Assembly: GCA_035352895.1 (NCBI GenBank)
Contig: DAOPYN010000006.1
Location: forward strand, 1-64,000
Reading direction: 5' to 3'
Source of the DNA: UBA5070 sp035352895
Lineage (GTDB): Bacteria; Fibrobacterota; Fibrobacteria; UBA5070
Length of the DNA stretch: 64,000 bases
Shown here: positions 28,555 through 36,112 of the stretch, piece after piece
Position numbering within the stretch: the first letter of the stretch is position 1
Layout: each line of letters begins with the position of its first letter
Made by a program: the position numbers and the translations under genes
Notes under the pieces: generated by a model
Databases searched by the model: none
What the model was told of the DNA's origin: nothing
The model's input: only the letters and a program-made list of their open reading frames with translations

Positions 28555-29892
28555 TCAGGCGACGATCCGGCGCGCCTCCAGGTAGAATCGCTTCTCTTCG
28601 GCATGCCCCATGGAGAACGACTTCTTGGGCAGGGGGCCGTTCTCCTGGACCCAGGCGAACAGCCGCTCGCGGGCGATCACCGGGGTGAAGAAGATGCCGG
28701 CGCCTTCCGCCACCAGCTTCTTGGAGTCCTCCCAGCCGTGGATGAAGTCGATGCGGGCGGAAGGAACGCTCTTCTGGAAGTTCCCGAACAATTCGTCCAC
28801 CTTGGCGGTGGGCAGCTTCTTGCCCTTGTAGGTGAGCACGTACCAGTTCTTGCCGTCGAAGTACCCGGCCTTGTTCTGGCCTTCGGGCGAGACCAGCAGT
28901 GCCTGCAGTTCGGCTTCCTTGATCTGGGCGACTTCGGCGGTGGCATCGGAAAGCACGGCCTCGGTGAGCTCGGGGATGTCCTTGGTGAACACCGCGCGGT
29001 GGATGGGTTCGAAAAACAGGCCCGGCGAGTGGATGTTCACGATCTCGGCCAGGGCGAAGCGGGCCGGATGGGCCTCGATCTCCGCCTGGCTGGCTCCCTT
29101 GGCGGCCAGTTCCTTCCTGATCTCCTCCCAGCGGGCCTTGGCGGTGGCCAGGCTGTGGTTGCCGTCGCCCATGGCCCAGAACAGGGGAGTGGGACCTTGG
29201 ACGGAAATCGTCTTCTCCAGGAGGGCGTCCAGCTTGGAAAGGACGTCGGCCAGCGCCTGACCCTGGATCTTCCAGCCCTTCAGGTGGCCGCCCTGCTGCA
29301 TCAGCTCCACGTCGTAGACGGACTCGAAGCCCGCGGTCTTGGCCGCCAGGGCTTCCACCACCGCGCGATCCGGATCGTCGATGAGGATCATGATGTGCGG
29401 CAATTCCAGCGGGGCCGCGCGGCGCACGGCAAGACGCGGGGGAATGCGCTCCACGATGGTGCCTTCGGTGGCCCGGATCAGGCTCTTGGAGTCGCGGGCG
29501 TAGTCGTAACGCTCCAGGTCCATGGCCACCACGATCCCTTCGCGGGTGCCGGAGTGCTCGGTGGTGCGCTGCAGGTACACGATGCATTCGCCCTGGTTTT
29601 CCAGGATGCCGCGGGAGGTGTAGTCGGCCATGGCGGCATGGATCTTCTCGATCTTGGCGCCCACCTCGGGGCTCTCCAGGAAGATCTCCGGCAGGGTGAT
29701 GCGCAGGGTGGACGGCGCCTGGCCCACGATGGTCTCCACTTGGTTCCAGTAGGCCTGGTCGGAGGTGTACTGGTCGCAAGCCACCACGGCCCACTTGGCG
29801 AGGTCCGTTCCGGACTTGGGCAGGAGGACCTCGGGAATGGTGATCCCGAGCTTCTTGAGCAATGTGGCGTGGACTTCGGTGGGCTTGGTCAT
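28555..29892 (-). CDS. DUF1015 family protein
   Basis: A 445-residue cytoplasmic protein spanning the DUF1015 family. Motifs seen are AKWAVVACDQYTSDQAYWNQ, IHAAMADYTSRGI, LFWAMGDGNHSLATAKARW and IDFIHGWEDSKKLV. The conserved 'DGNHR/S' block and acidic residues suggest an ATP- or sugar-binding enzyme, but the reaction is not established. ATG 29892 has GGAG seven bases upstream. The cassette gene at 29962-31866 ends 69 bases upstream on the same strand. A truncated second copy of codons about 4-42 lies at 34254-34366. Confidence 0.88.
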   Translation of the reverse strand: MTKPTEVHATLLKKLGITIPEVLLPKSGTDLAKWAVVACDQYTSDQAYWNQVETIVGQAPSTLRITLPEIFLESPEVGAKIEKIHAAMADYTSRGILENQGECIVYLQRTTEHSGTREGIVVAMDLERYDYARDSKSLIRATEGTIVERIPPRLAVRRAAPLELPHIMILIDDPDRAVVEALAAKTAGFESVYDVELMQQGGHLKGWKIQGQALADVLSKLDALLEKTISVQGPTPLFWAMGDGNHSLATAKARWEEIRKELAAKGASQAEIEAHPARFALAEIVNIHSPGLFFEPIHRAVFTKDIPELTEAVLSDATAEVAQIKEAELQALLVSPEGQNKAGYFDGKNWYVLTYKGKKLPTAKVDELFGNFQKSVPSARIDFIHGWEDSKKLVAEGAGIFFTPVIARERLFAWVQENGPLPKKSFSMGHAEEKRFYLEARRIVA

Positions 29893-29961
29893 CAAGGGTC
29901 TCCTGGTACTGATAGAGACCCGCATTTTAGAAATCCGCCGGGGCTTGGCCGGTAGTCGAGT

Positions 29962-31866
29962 TCAGACCACGCCGTACACAGTGCTCGAGAAGGATTCCGA
30001 AGGAAGAAGGTCGCCCGCGCGATTCTGGCTGACGATCACCACTTTGGTGACGATCGTCCTCGCGCGGACGTTCACGTTGCTGTTGAAATTGTAGGCCCAG
30101 TTCTGCTCGGAAGCGATCCGCCTGCGGATATCGGTCACTCCGGCCTTGGCCAGGAACCAATCCATCCGTTTCTTCGCCAGTGCCGAAAGTTTGGGTTCCG
30201 GTTGGAGCGTGGCCAATTTCGTTTCCTCGGCGACCTTCGTCTTTTCCAGCTCGGCCTTGGCCTTCGGGTCGGAGGTCGTGGCGATCTTCTGGTCCAGTTC
30301 CTCGATCTTGGTCTTGGAAGCGGCGATGGCTGTCTTGTTCTTGGCGATGATCTTGCGTGTCGCATCCATCTCGGCCGGGGTCGGAAACAAGGTCACGACC
30401 AGATGCCAGCCATCCGTCTTCAACGCATCGACCTCCACCATGCTGCCGTCCCTCTTCTCCACCGTGAAGGAGAACTCCATCGCTCCGGTCTGCTGCCAAT
30501 TGAAGCTCAGCTCATCGAAGTCCGCATCCGTGGCGTGGGGATGCTCCCTGCCCATCCACAGCTCCTTGTAGGCTTTCTCCACTTCGTTCTTGACTGCAAC
30601 GAACCCCGCGCTGCCGTGGGCGGCCTGGATCTGGGCGAGTTTGCGGTAGGGGATTCCCTGGCTTTCCATCACATCCACAGCCGTGTAGGTCTGGGGAGAG
30701 GTGACATCCAACCAGTTCCGGCTGCGGGTCAGCAGGTCCGTCCACGCCGCGTCGCTGTTGTCGGAGGCGAGGTCCGGGCAGAGGGTTTCCAATTCCTTGC
30801 GGAAGGCGTGCGATGACGTGTAAGTCGCCTTCAGCTCGTCCACGAAGTCGGCATCGGTCACAGCCCCTGCCGATCCTCCGGGACGGTAGGTGAACAAGCG
30901 AATCGAAAGCGCCTCTTCCTTGATGTTGGAATTGGCCAGGGTCAGGTAGGTCTGGAGGAACTTGGGAGCCACCAGTTCGCCGCAACCCAGGTACTTCTTG
31001 ATCTGTTCCATCAGCGAGCTCGTGCGCCCGATGTTGCACCCGCGCAAGACGACACGGATCTTGTCGACATTGGCGCCCGCCGTGGGAACCTTGCCCAGAT
31101 CGAACTCGTCGGCGATGATGAACTCGTCGGCCTGGTGGAAGTCCGTGTTCGGCGCCTGCTGACCACCGAAATCCATCAGGATCTGGCTCTTGTTCCCGTG
31201 CAGGACGATGCTCACCTCCGACCAGGGAAGGGACGAGGCGGCCGGGACGATCTTCCCGCGCAGTTGCGACAAGGTCCTTGGGACGGGGAGGACTTCCACC
31301 TTGTCGGCACGGGCATCCCAGTAGCCTTTGGCTGCATTGAAGAAGTCATCGGCGCCGGTCACGATCGCGTAGATGCCGCCGGTCTGGTTGGCGGTCGGGT
31401 GGAGGTCCGATTGGCGGACCAGGACCGCCGTCTTGCTCCCGTGCATGACCGGATCCTTGTCCGCCGTCTTCTCCTTGCAATCGAACTTGGTCACCAGCTC
31501 GGCCACGCCACCTTCCGATCCCCAGTTGATGTTCGAATCCAGGGGGATGAGGTACGGTCCGGTGGGAGTCGTCTGCTTGGGGCCGCGGATCTTCAGGAGA
31601 AGATTCCGGTCGCCCTTGGCAGGAGCGGGAACCGGAGGAGGGGGCGCATCGGGGATGAACACTCCCTTGGCCACCTTCCCGGGGATCTTCAGGAGGCTCT
31701 TGGGCGTCGAGCCCGACGTCCCGAACTCCATGTCTCCTTCCAGGATTTCCACGATGGCCACTTCGGCATCGGAAGGCGTGTCGAAAAGGAATTCCAGAGC
31801 GTCCAAAGTTGCGGAGGCGGCGGCCTTGCGGAGGACCGACGGGTGCAGGAATCCGTGGACTTTCAT
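29962..31866 (-). CDS. Cassette partner protein with clan CD (caspase-like) cysteine peptidase signature
   Basis: 634 residues, no signal peptide. The middle region has the two hallmarks of clan CD folds in the right order: His223 in a strand followed by Gly (EVSIVLHGNKSQILM) and Cys277 after a hydrophobic strand (KIRVVLRGCNIGRTSSLME), resembling DUF4347/C80-type catalytic His-Gly and Gly-Cys-Asn-x-Gly. The C-terminal part has a Lys/Glu-rich coiled coil (about 520-575) and ends in a beta-rich stretch. It starts at ATG 31866, overlapping the stop of the upstream cassette gene by four bases. Catalysis is inferred from motifs only. It is not homologous, as far as I can see, to the partners of the other two cassettes. 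Confidence 0.6.
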   Translation of the reverse strand: MKVHGFLHPSVLRKAAASATLDALEFLFDTPSDAEVAIVEILEGDMEFGTSGSTPKSLLKIPGKVAKGVFIPDAPPPPVPAPAKGDRNLLLKIRGPKQTTPTGPYLIPLDSNINWGSEGGVAELVTKFDCKEKTADKDPVMHGSKTAVLVRQSDLHPTANQTGGIYAIVTGADDFFNAAKGYWDARADKVEVLPVPRTLSQLRGKIVPAASSLPWSEVSIVLHGNKSQILMDFGGQQAPNTDFHQADEFIIADEFDLGKVPTAGANVDKIRVVLRGCNIGRTSSLMEQIKKYLGCGELVAPKFLQTYLTLANSNIKEEALSIRLFTYRPGGSAGAVTDADFVDELKATYTSSHAFRKELETLCPDLASDNSDAAWTDLLTRSRNWLDVTSPQTYTAVDVMESQGIPYRKLAQIQAAHGSAGFVAVKNEVEKAYKELWMGREHPHATDADFDELSFNWQQTGAMEFSFTVEKRDGSMVEVDALKTDGWHLVVTLFPTPAEMDATRKIIAKNKTAIAASKTKIEELDQKIATTSDPKAKAELEKTKVAEETKLATLQPEPKLSALAKKRMDWFLAKAGVTDIRRRIASEQNWAYNFNSNVNVRARTIVTKVVIVSQNRAGDLLPSESFSSTVYGVV

Positions 31867-34214
31867 TGGTCGCTTCCCTCGTTGGCGGGAGTGGAGGAAT
31901 CCGCTACCACAGCCGGATCATCCGGCCCTTCCAAGTAGTAGAGTTCCAGGCGATAGGTGGTGGGGAAACGGGACGTACCGACCTCGGCGGTGTAGCCGTT
32001 CTCGCTCTTGAAGGCGTAATCGCCACTGGGCAGGTCGGGGAGCCTGAGGATTCCGTCCGCATCGGTGCGCAACAACAGCTCGGATACCGCTCGAGGCTTG
32101 ACGTGGAAGACTTCCTCGTCGAGAACCACCAGACCGGAATTGGAGTAGAGAGCGCATTCGATCCCGCTGATCTCCTCGGCGAACTCGAGATCTTCGGAGG
32201 GTTCGTCGCCCACCTTGGCCAACCCATCCTGCAAATCGGCGAAGCTCTTCGGGTCGGATGCGCACAACAGGACATGGCACTTCGAATCCGGCTGGAAGGA
32301 AGGGTCGGAGCCGCCCCATCCTTGGGCGCCCATCCCGAGCAAGGGAGCCGGCACGCTGGCCAGATCGCCGGTTCCGCCCACGTTGGCGAAGGCGGAGATC
32401 GCCTGGCCCAGGGCCTTCCAGGAGGCCTCCCCCATGGATCCATCGAGAGGCAGGGAAGTCTTGAACCGCAGGTTGGATTCGGTCTGGAATCCCTTCACGC
32501 CTTCCGCGGAAGGGTCGCAGGCCCAGCCATGCACCTTGTTGAGGTGGGTGAGCCAATCGTGGACGTCCTCCTCGGAACGACGCGACCCCACGGCCTCCCA
32601 CCAGGCCGAAGTGTCGCCGGTCAGTAGGGAGGCGACGGCCCGTCCGCGCGCATCCGCCAATTCCTGTCCTCCTGATCCCCCGGGATCGGCATGGCCGGTG
32701 GCCACGAGGAACAGGGGTTTCTCCGAAAGGGCGGCCTCCCTCAGCGCCACCGCCAAGGCCCGGACCAGCCGACGTTCCGATCCCGGACCGGGCACGGCGC
32801 TTCCCGCGCGGAAGGTCGCGATTCCGGCTTGGCGAACGGCCACCTTCGCATCGGGCTTTCCCCCGCCTCCGGGCTCGAGCTTCACCTTCTTGTACTTGTC
32901 CGGATCCTCGACCGGGTCGTCCGCCGATGTCGCCTTGGCGCCCGGCGCGGGGGCCTTGAGCTTGGGCTCCTGCCCCGGAGCGAACAGACAGATTTCGGCG
33001 TGACGGTCGGATGCGTCTTCGGAAGGGTTCGCGAAATCCTCGCCGCAGGCGTAGATTCCCTTCCCGTCTGGGTAGCCCAACGGGATCGCCGGCCAGACCG
33101 CTCCGTCCCCCATCCGTTCCAGAGCCAACCGGACCAGCGTCTCGTGGATGGCGCGCCACGTCTTGTCGCCACAGATCCCGTCCACGGCCAGACCAAGCCC
33201 GTACCGATCGTTGCATTCCCCCTGGAACGCCTTCACGGCTTCCCGCGTCTTGGGTCCGTCCTCTCCGTCCACGCCTTGAGGATCGCAGGACCATCCGAAC
33301 CCGTTGGCAAAGCCCGTCAACATCCTCTGCAGGTCCTTGGTGTTGAAATTCGCCGACGCCAGGACGGCCCAAGAGTCCGCATCGCGCTCCAGCAGGGACT
33401 TGACGACCTTGGCGCGACGTTCGGACAAGGCCCTGTTGTGGGATCCGGAGCCCGCGGCGGAGGCGAATCCGAACACGATCACCGACTCGGACCCGGATTC
33501 CGGGGGAGCGACCAGACGCTTGGCAACCAGGACCAGCGCCTCCACCAGTCCACCCTCGTCGTCGAGCAGCGGGCACTCCCCGTCGTTGTGGAAGGCGAGT
33601 TCGGGTCCGCCCACATAGCGACAGATGTTGACCAATTTCACGGGGGTTTCCGGACTCTCGATCGGTCCCGCCTCGGGATCCGACTGGCACGAAACCTTGT
33701 ACAGGAGATCGGTGCCGAGTTCCGGCTCGGGCATGGGGCAATGGAGGGTCAGGGATGTCTCCACGACCGCATCCCCGGCGGTCGCGCCAAAGGCGACATC
33801 GGCGGCTTCGAACAGGTCCGTCCAATCCGGGGTGGACGGTTCGCGGACCCACAGCTTGAAGGTCACCTTGCCCCGGACAGGTGGATCCTCCTGGTGGACG
33901 GTGCACTGGACCTGGGCGTCGTCGTCGGGAATCAGACTGTCGGGAGAGACGAACCTGCAACCGGAGAGGGAGATCGCCCCGGTTGCCGCCTGCGTTTCCT
34001 CCGGCCACGGATCTTCTTCCCGGCACTGCTTGAGGTAGGCATCGGAGTCGTACTTCGACTTGGATTGCGACGTTTCCGGCGATTTGGACGCCGCGATCTT
34101 CGATTGGATCTTTTCCCAATCCAGGGAACCATTGGGCTTGGCTTTCGACTGGTCGAGCAGACTGCCACCCTTGAAGATCAGACGAAATGCATCCGGATTC
34201 GAAGATTGGTTCAC
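31863..34214 (-). CDS. Cassette protein with Ig-like, OmpA-like and peptidoglycan-binding domains (copy nearest DUF1015)
   Basis: 783 residues, no signal peptide. Order: a conserved N-terminal tail (DQSKAKPNGSLDWEKI, KQCREEDPWPEET), an Ig-like domain (about 80-200), an OmpA-like segment (about 220-290; VFGFASAAGSGSHNRALSERR), a peptidoglycan-binding segment (about 305-365; DGEDGPKTREAVKAFQ), a second OmpA-like segment (about 480-545; LVATGHADPGGSGG) and a second PG-binding segment (about 565-610; DGSMGEASWKALGQ). A C-terminal region (LRLPDLPSGDYAF) resembles a small carrier or transthyretin-like domain. GTG 34214 has the SD AGGAG. It likely engages the cell wall after non-Sec export; the partner overlaps its stop. 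Confidence 0.78.
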   Translation of the reverse strand: MNQSSNPDAFRLIFKGGSLLDQSKAKPNGSLDWEKIQSKIAASKSPETSQSKSKYDSDAYLKQCREEDPWPEETQAATGAISLSGCRFVSPDSLIPDDDAQVQCTVHQEDPPVRGKVTFKLWVREPSTPDWTDLFEAADVAFGATAGDAVVETSLTLHCPMPEPELGTDLLYKVSCQSDPEAGPIESPETPVKLVNICRYVGGPELAFHNDGECPLLDDEGGLVEALVLVAKRLVAPPESGSESVIVFGFASAAGSGSHNRALSERRAKVVKSLLERDADSWAVLASANFNTKDLQRMLTGFANGFGWSCDPQGVDGEDGPKTREAVKAFQGECNDRYGLGLAVDGICGDKTWRAIHETLVRLALERMGDGAVWPAIPLGYPDGKGIYACGEDFANPSEDASDRHAEICLFAPGQEPKLKAPAPGAKATSADDPVEDPDKYKKVKLEPGGGGKPDAKVAVRQAGIATFRAGSAVPGPGSERRLVRALAVALREAALSEKPLFLVATGHADPGGSGGQELADARGRAVASLLTGDTSAWWEAVGSRRSEEDVHDWLTHLNKVHGWACDPSAEGVKGFQTESNLRFKTSLPLDGSMGEASWKALGQAISAFANVGGTGDLASVPAPLLGMGAQGWGGSDPSFQPDSKCHVLLCASDPKSFADLQDGLAKVGDEPSEDLEFAEEISGIECALYSNSGLVVLDEEVFHVKPRAVSELLLRTDADGILRLPDLPSGDYAFKSENGYTAEVGTSRFPTTYRLELYYLEGPDDPAVVADSSTPANEGSDQ

Positions 34215-34242
34215 GGGTACGTCTCCTGCGCGAGAGAAGTTT

Positions 34243-34250
34243 CCAATCTA
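34243..34250 (-). promoter_or_regulatory. Putative -7 box TAGATTGG of a cassette gene
   Basis: 28 bases before GTG 34214, followed by a leader ending in CTCGCGCAGGAG. The same box-to-start spacing occurs in front of the other two cassette paralogues. Confidence 0.42.
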
Positions 34251-34253
34251 GGT

Positions 34254-34366
34254 TCTGGTCAAGCCTCCACGGCCCACTTGGGGAGCTCCGTTCCGGACTC
34301 GGGCAGAGGGACCTCGGGAATGGTGATCCCGAGCTTATCCAGCAATGCGGTTTGGGCTTCGCTGGG
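34254..34366 (-). pseudogene. Decayed 5' fragment of a DUF1015 gene between cassettes
   Basis: Minus-strand translation from the base after the upstream gene's TAA gives PSEAQTALLDKLGITIPEV and then PLPESGTELPKWAVEA, ending at TGA 34259-34261. This aligns without gaps to codons 4-35 of the intact DUF1015 gene at 28555-29892 (P-TEVHATLLKKLGITIPEVLLPKSGTDLAKWAVVA). Nucleotide similarity is also obvious and begins directly at the stop codon of the cassette partner gene. It is a duplication or recombination scar. Confidence 0.85.
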
Positions 34367-36112
34367 TTACCAGGATCCACGATCCCTGTTGGGATGGTTG
34401 GAATCGGGAACATGGCCTTTCATCCACACATCCAGCCAGGAGGTGTCCGCACGCGAAGCAGGGCAATCGCCGCAGATGTAGATCCAGGACCAGTACTGGT
34501 CCTCGGGGTCCTTGGTGTCGTTGGCCCGCTTCAACCAGAGATCCTTCCGCATCTGGTTGGGCAGCTGGACCTTCGCCTTCTGGACCTCCTTCCGGCCGTT
34601 CTCGCGCAGCCACTCGTCCACGAGCGACTGGGAATCCTGCATGTTCCCCTTTTCGATCGCTTCCTTCCGCTTCCTTTCACCGATGTCCTGCCCCGCGCGG
34701 TAGACTGCGACATCGGCGTCCTTCATGGGAATGTTGTGGTTGTGTCGATCGTACAGGCCGTCTTCGAATCCGGTGATCATGATCTCCGAATCCTGGGGAA
34801 TCTGCACGTCCCTCAGCTGTTGCAGATCGTAGCTGGCCTTCAGATCCAGGTAGGCGCACACCAGGAGGGCAACGAACCCCACGATGACTCCCGCCAGCAT
34901 GAGGACGTCGAAGGTGATCGCCGAGAGGCAAGGGAAACGCTTCACCAAATAGGGAAGCAATGCCCGCCAATTGGGAACGACGCTTCCCGTTGCTCTGACT
35001 GCGACCGTCCCCTTGAATTCCCCTCCTTCCAACGGAATGGAAATGGGAACGCATAAGAGATTGATGCTCAACGAGACCGTGGTGAAGTCGCTTTTCCAAT
35101 GGCCGGTGTCATCTGGTTTCCAGGTGAACACGGAGGCTGCAAGCTCCAGCTTTCCGGCAACGGGAATCACCGTATCATCGATGCTGAAGCCTTTGTAGCA
35201 GACCTCGATGCCGGCTTTGATTCCCAGATCGATGGTTGCCGCTTTTTCGCCGAGATCCGTTGCCGACGCATATTCGTCGAGGTTCTTGGCAACCTCCCAA
35301 TCCCCCATCTTTTCCGTTGAAGAATTCGAATTGGATATCGTATCAAACAGGTTCTTGCCTATGTCGGTTTCCGTTCCAAGGGCGACTGCACCCTTTCGGG
35401 TGATCGAACCATTGAAATCAACGGCGAATTCGATCTTTGAGATCAAGACGGGACTCCGAGAAGCCGCCAACTTCTTGTTCAGCGACTCGGTCCAGGCTTC
35501 GGTCCATTTCTTGCCCAATATTCTCGAGCGTTTGAATGCGAAGGTCACGCCGACTTGGCCACCCACCATTTTGACCGTGATCGAGTGAGATGCCTTCTTC
35601 CCATCATCGAACACCGCTTCGAATCGGAAGATGCGAGTGGTTCCCGAATCGATCAGATCCCCTTCCCATTCGACGCCAAGTTCTCCCTCGTTGGCAATGG
35701 GGTTTCCATTCAGGGTTACCGTGCAGTGATTCGAGCTCCATACGATCTTGGCGCTGGTCGTGGAATCCAAGACGATCGGAGAGGGCGCGACCGAGTTGTC
35801 GTTCATGTACGCCACGATGCAGAACGGATGTTCCTGATCGCTTTGGGCGCACATGTGGGGGTCGATCGGAACGTCTTCGGTTCCGCCATCGAAGGGGCTT
35901 CGCCCTCCCGCAGTCGATCCGCCTTCGAAGCTCCAACAAGCCATCGCCCCCGGTTGGGCGACCGGGGTCATGTTCTGGTTCCTGCCGGCCTCCAGGTAGG
36001 GATTGACGAAGTCGTCCCCCTCGTCGGGGTCCGCGACGGGGTCTGCCCAGAAATTCTTGGTCGGAACCGCTCCCGGGACGTAGCACATCCCGCCGGTCTG
36101 TTCATTTGCCAT
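34367..36112 (-). CDS. Cassette partner, one-TM protein (family Y, copy 2)
   Basis: 581 residues. The N-terminal ~90 residues are Gly/Pro/Met/Cys-rich (GGMCYVPGAVP, GAMACWSFEGG, VPIDPHMC). A beta-rich middle follows (FDDGKKASHSITVKM, KIEFAVDFNGSITRKG), then one strong membrane segment near residue 396-417 (AGVIVGFVALLVCAYLDL) and a charged helical C-terminus (GERKRKEAIEKGNMQDSQSL). It is homologous along its length to the protein at 38516-40291; the shared N-terminal signature is GGAMAC...IDPH. No signal peptide. ATG 36112 lies 11 bases inside the upstream cassette gene. The stop falls exactly at the DUF1015 fragment, so the natural C-terminus may have been altered by that recombination. No known family recognised. 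Confidence 0.7.
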   Translation of the reverse strand: MANEQTGGMCYVPGAVPTKNFWADPVADPDEGDDFVNPYLEAGRNQNMTPVAQPGAMACWSFEGGSTAGGRSPFDGGTEDVPIDPHMCAQSDQEHPFCIVAYMNDNSVAPSPIVLDSTTSAKIVWSSNHCTVTLNGNPIANEGELGVEWEGDLIDSGTTRIFRFEAVFDDGKKASHSITVKMVGGQVGVTFAFKRSRILGKKWTEAWTESLNKKLAASRSPVLISKIEFAVDFNGSITRKGAVALGTETDIGKNLFDTISNSNSSTEKMGDWEVAKNLDEYASATDLGEKAATIDLGIKAGIEVCYKGFSIDDTVIPVAGKLELAASVFTWKPDDTGHWKSDFTTVSLSINLLCVPISIPLEGGEFKGTVAVRATGSVVPNWRALLPYLVKRFPCLSAITFDVLMLAGVIVGFVALLVCAYLDLKASYDLQQLRDVQIPQDSEIMITGFEDGLYDRHNHNIPMKDADVAVYRAGQDIGERKRKEAIEKGNMQDSQSLVDEWLRENGRKEVQKAKVQLPNQMRKDLWLKRANDTKDPEDQYWSWIYICGDCPASRADTSWLDVWMKGHVPDSNHPNRDRGSW

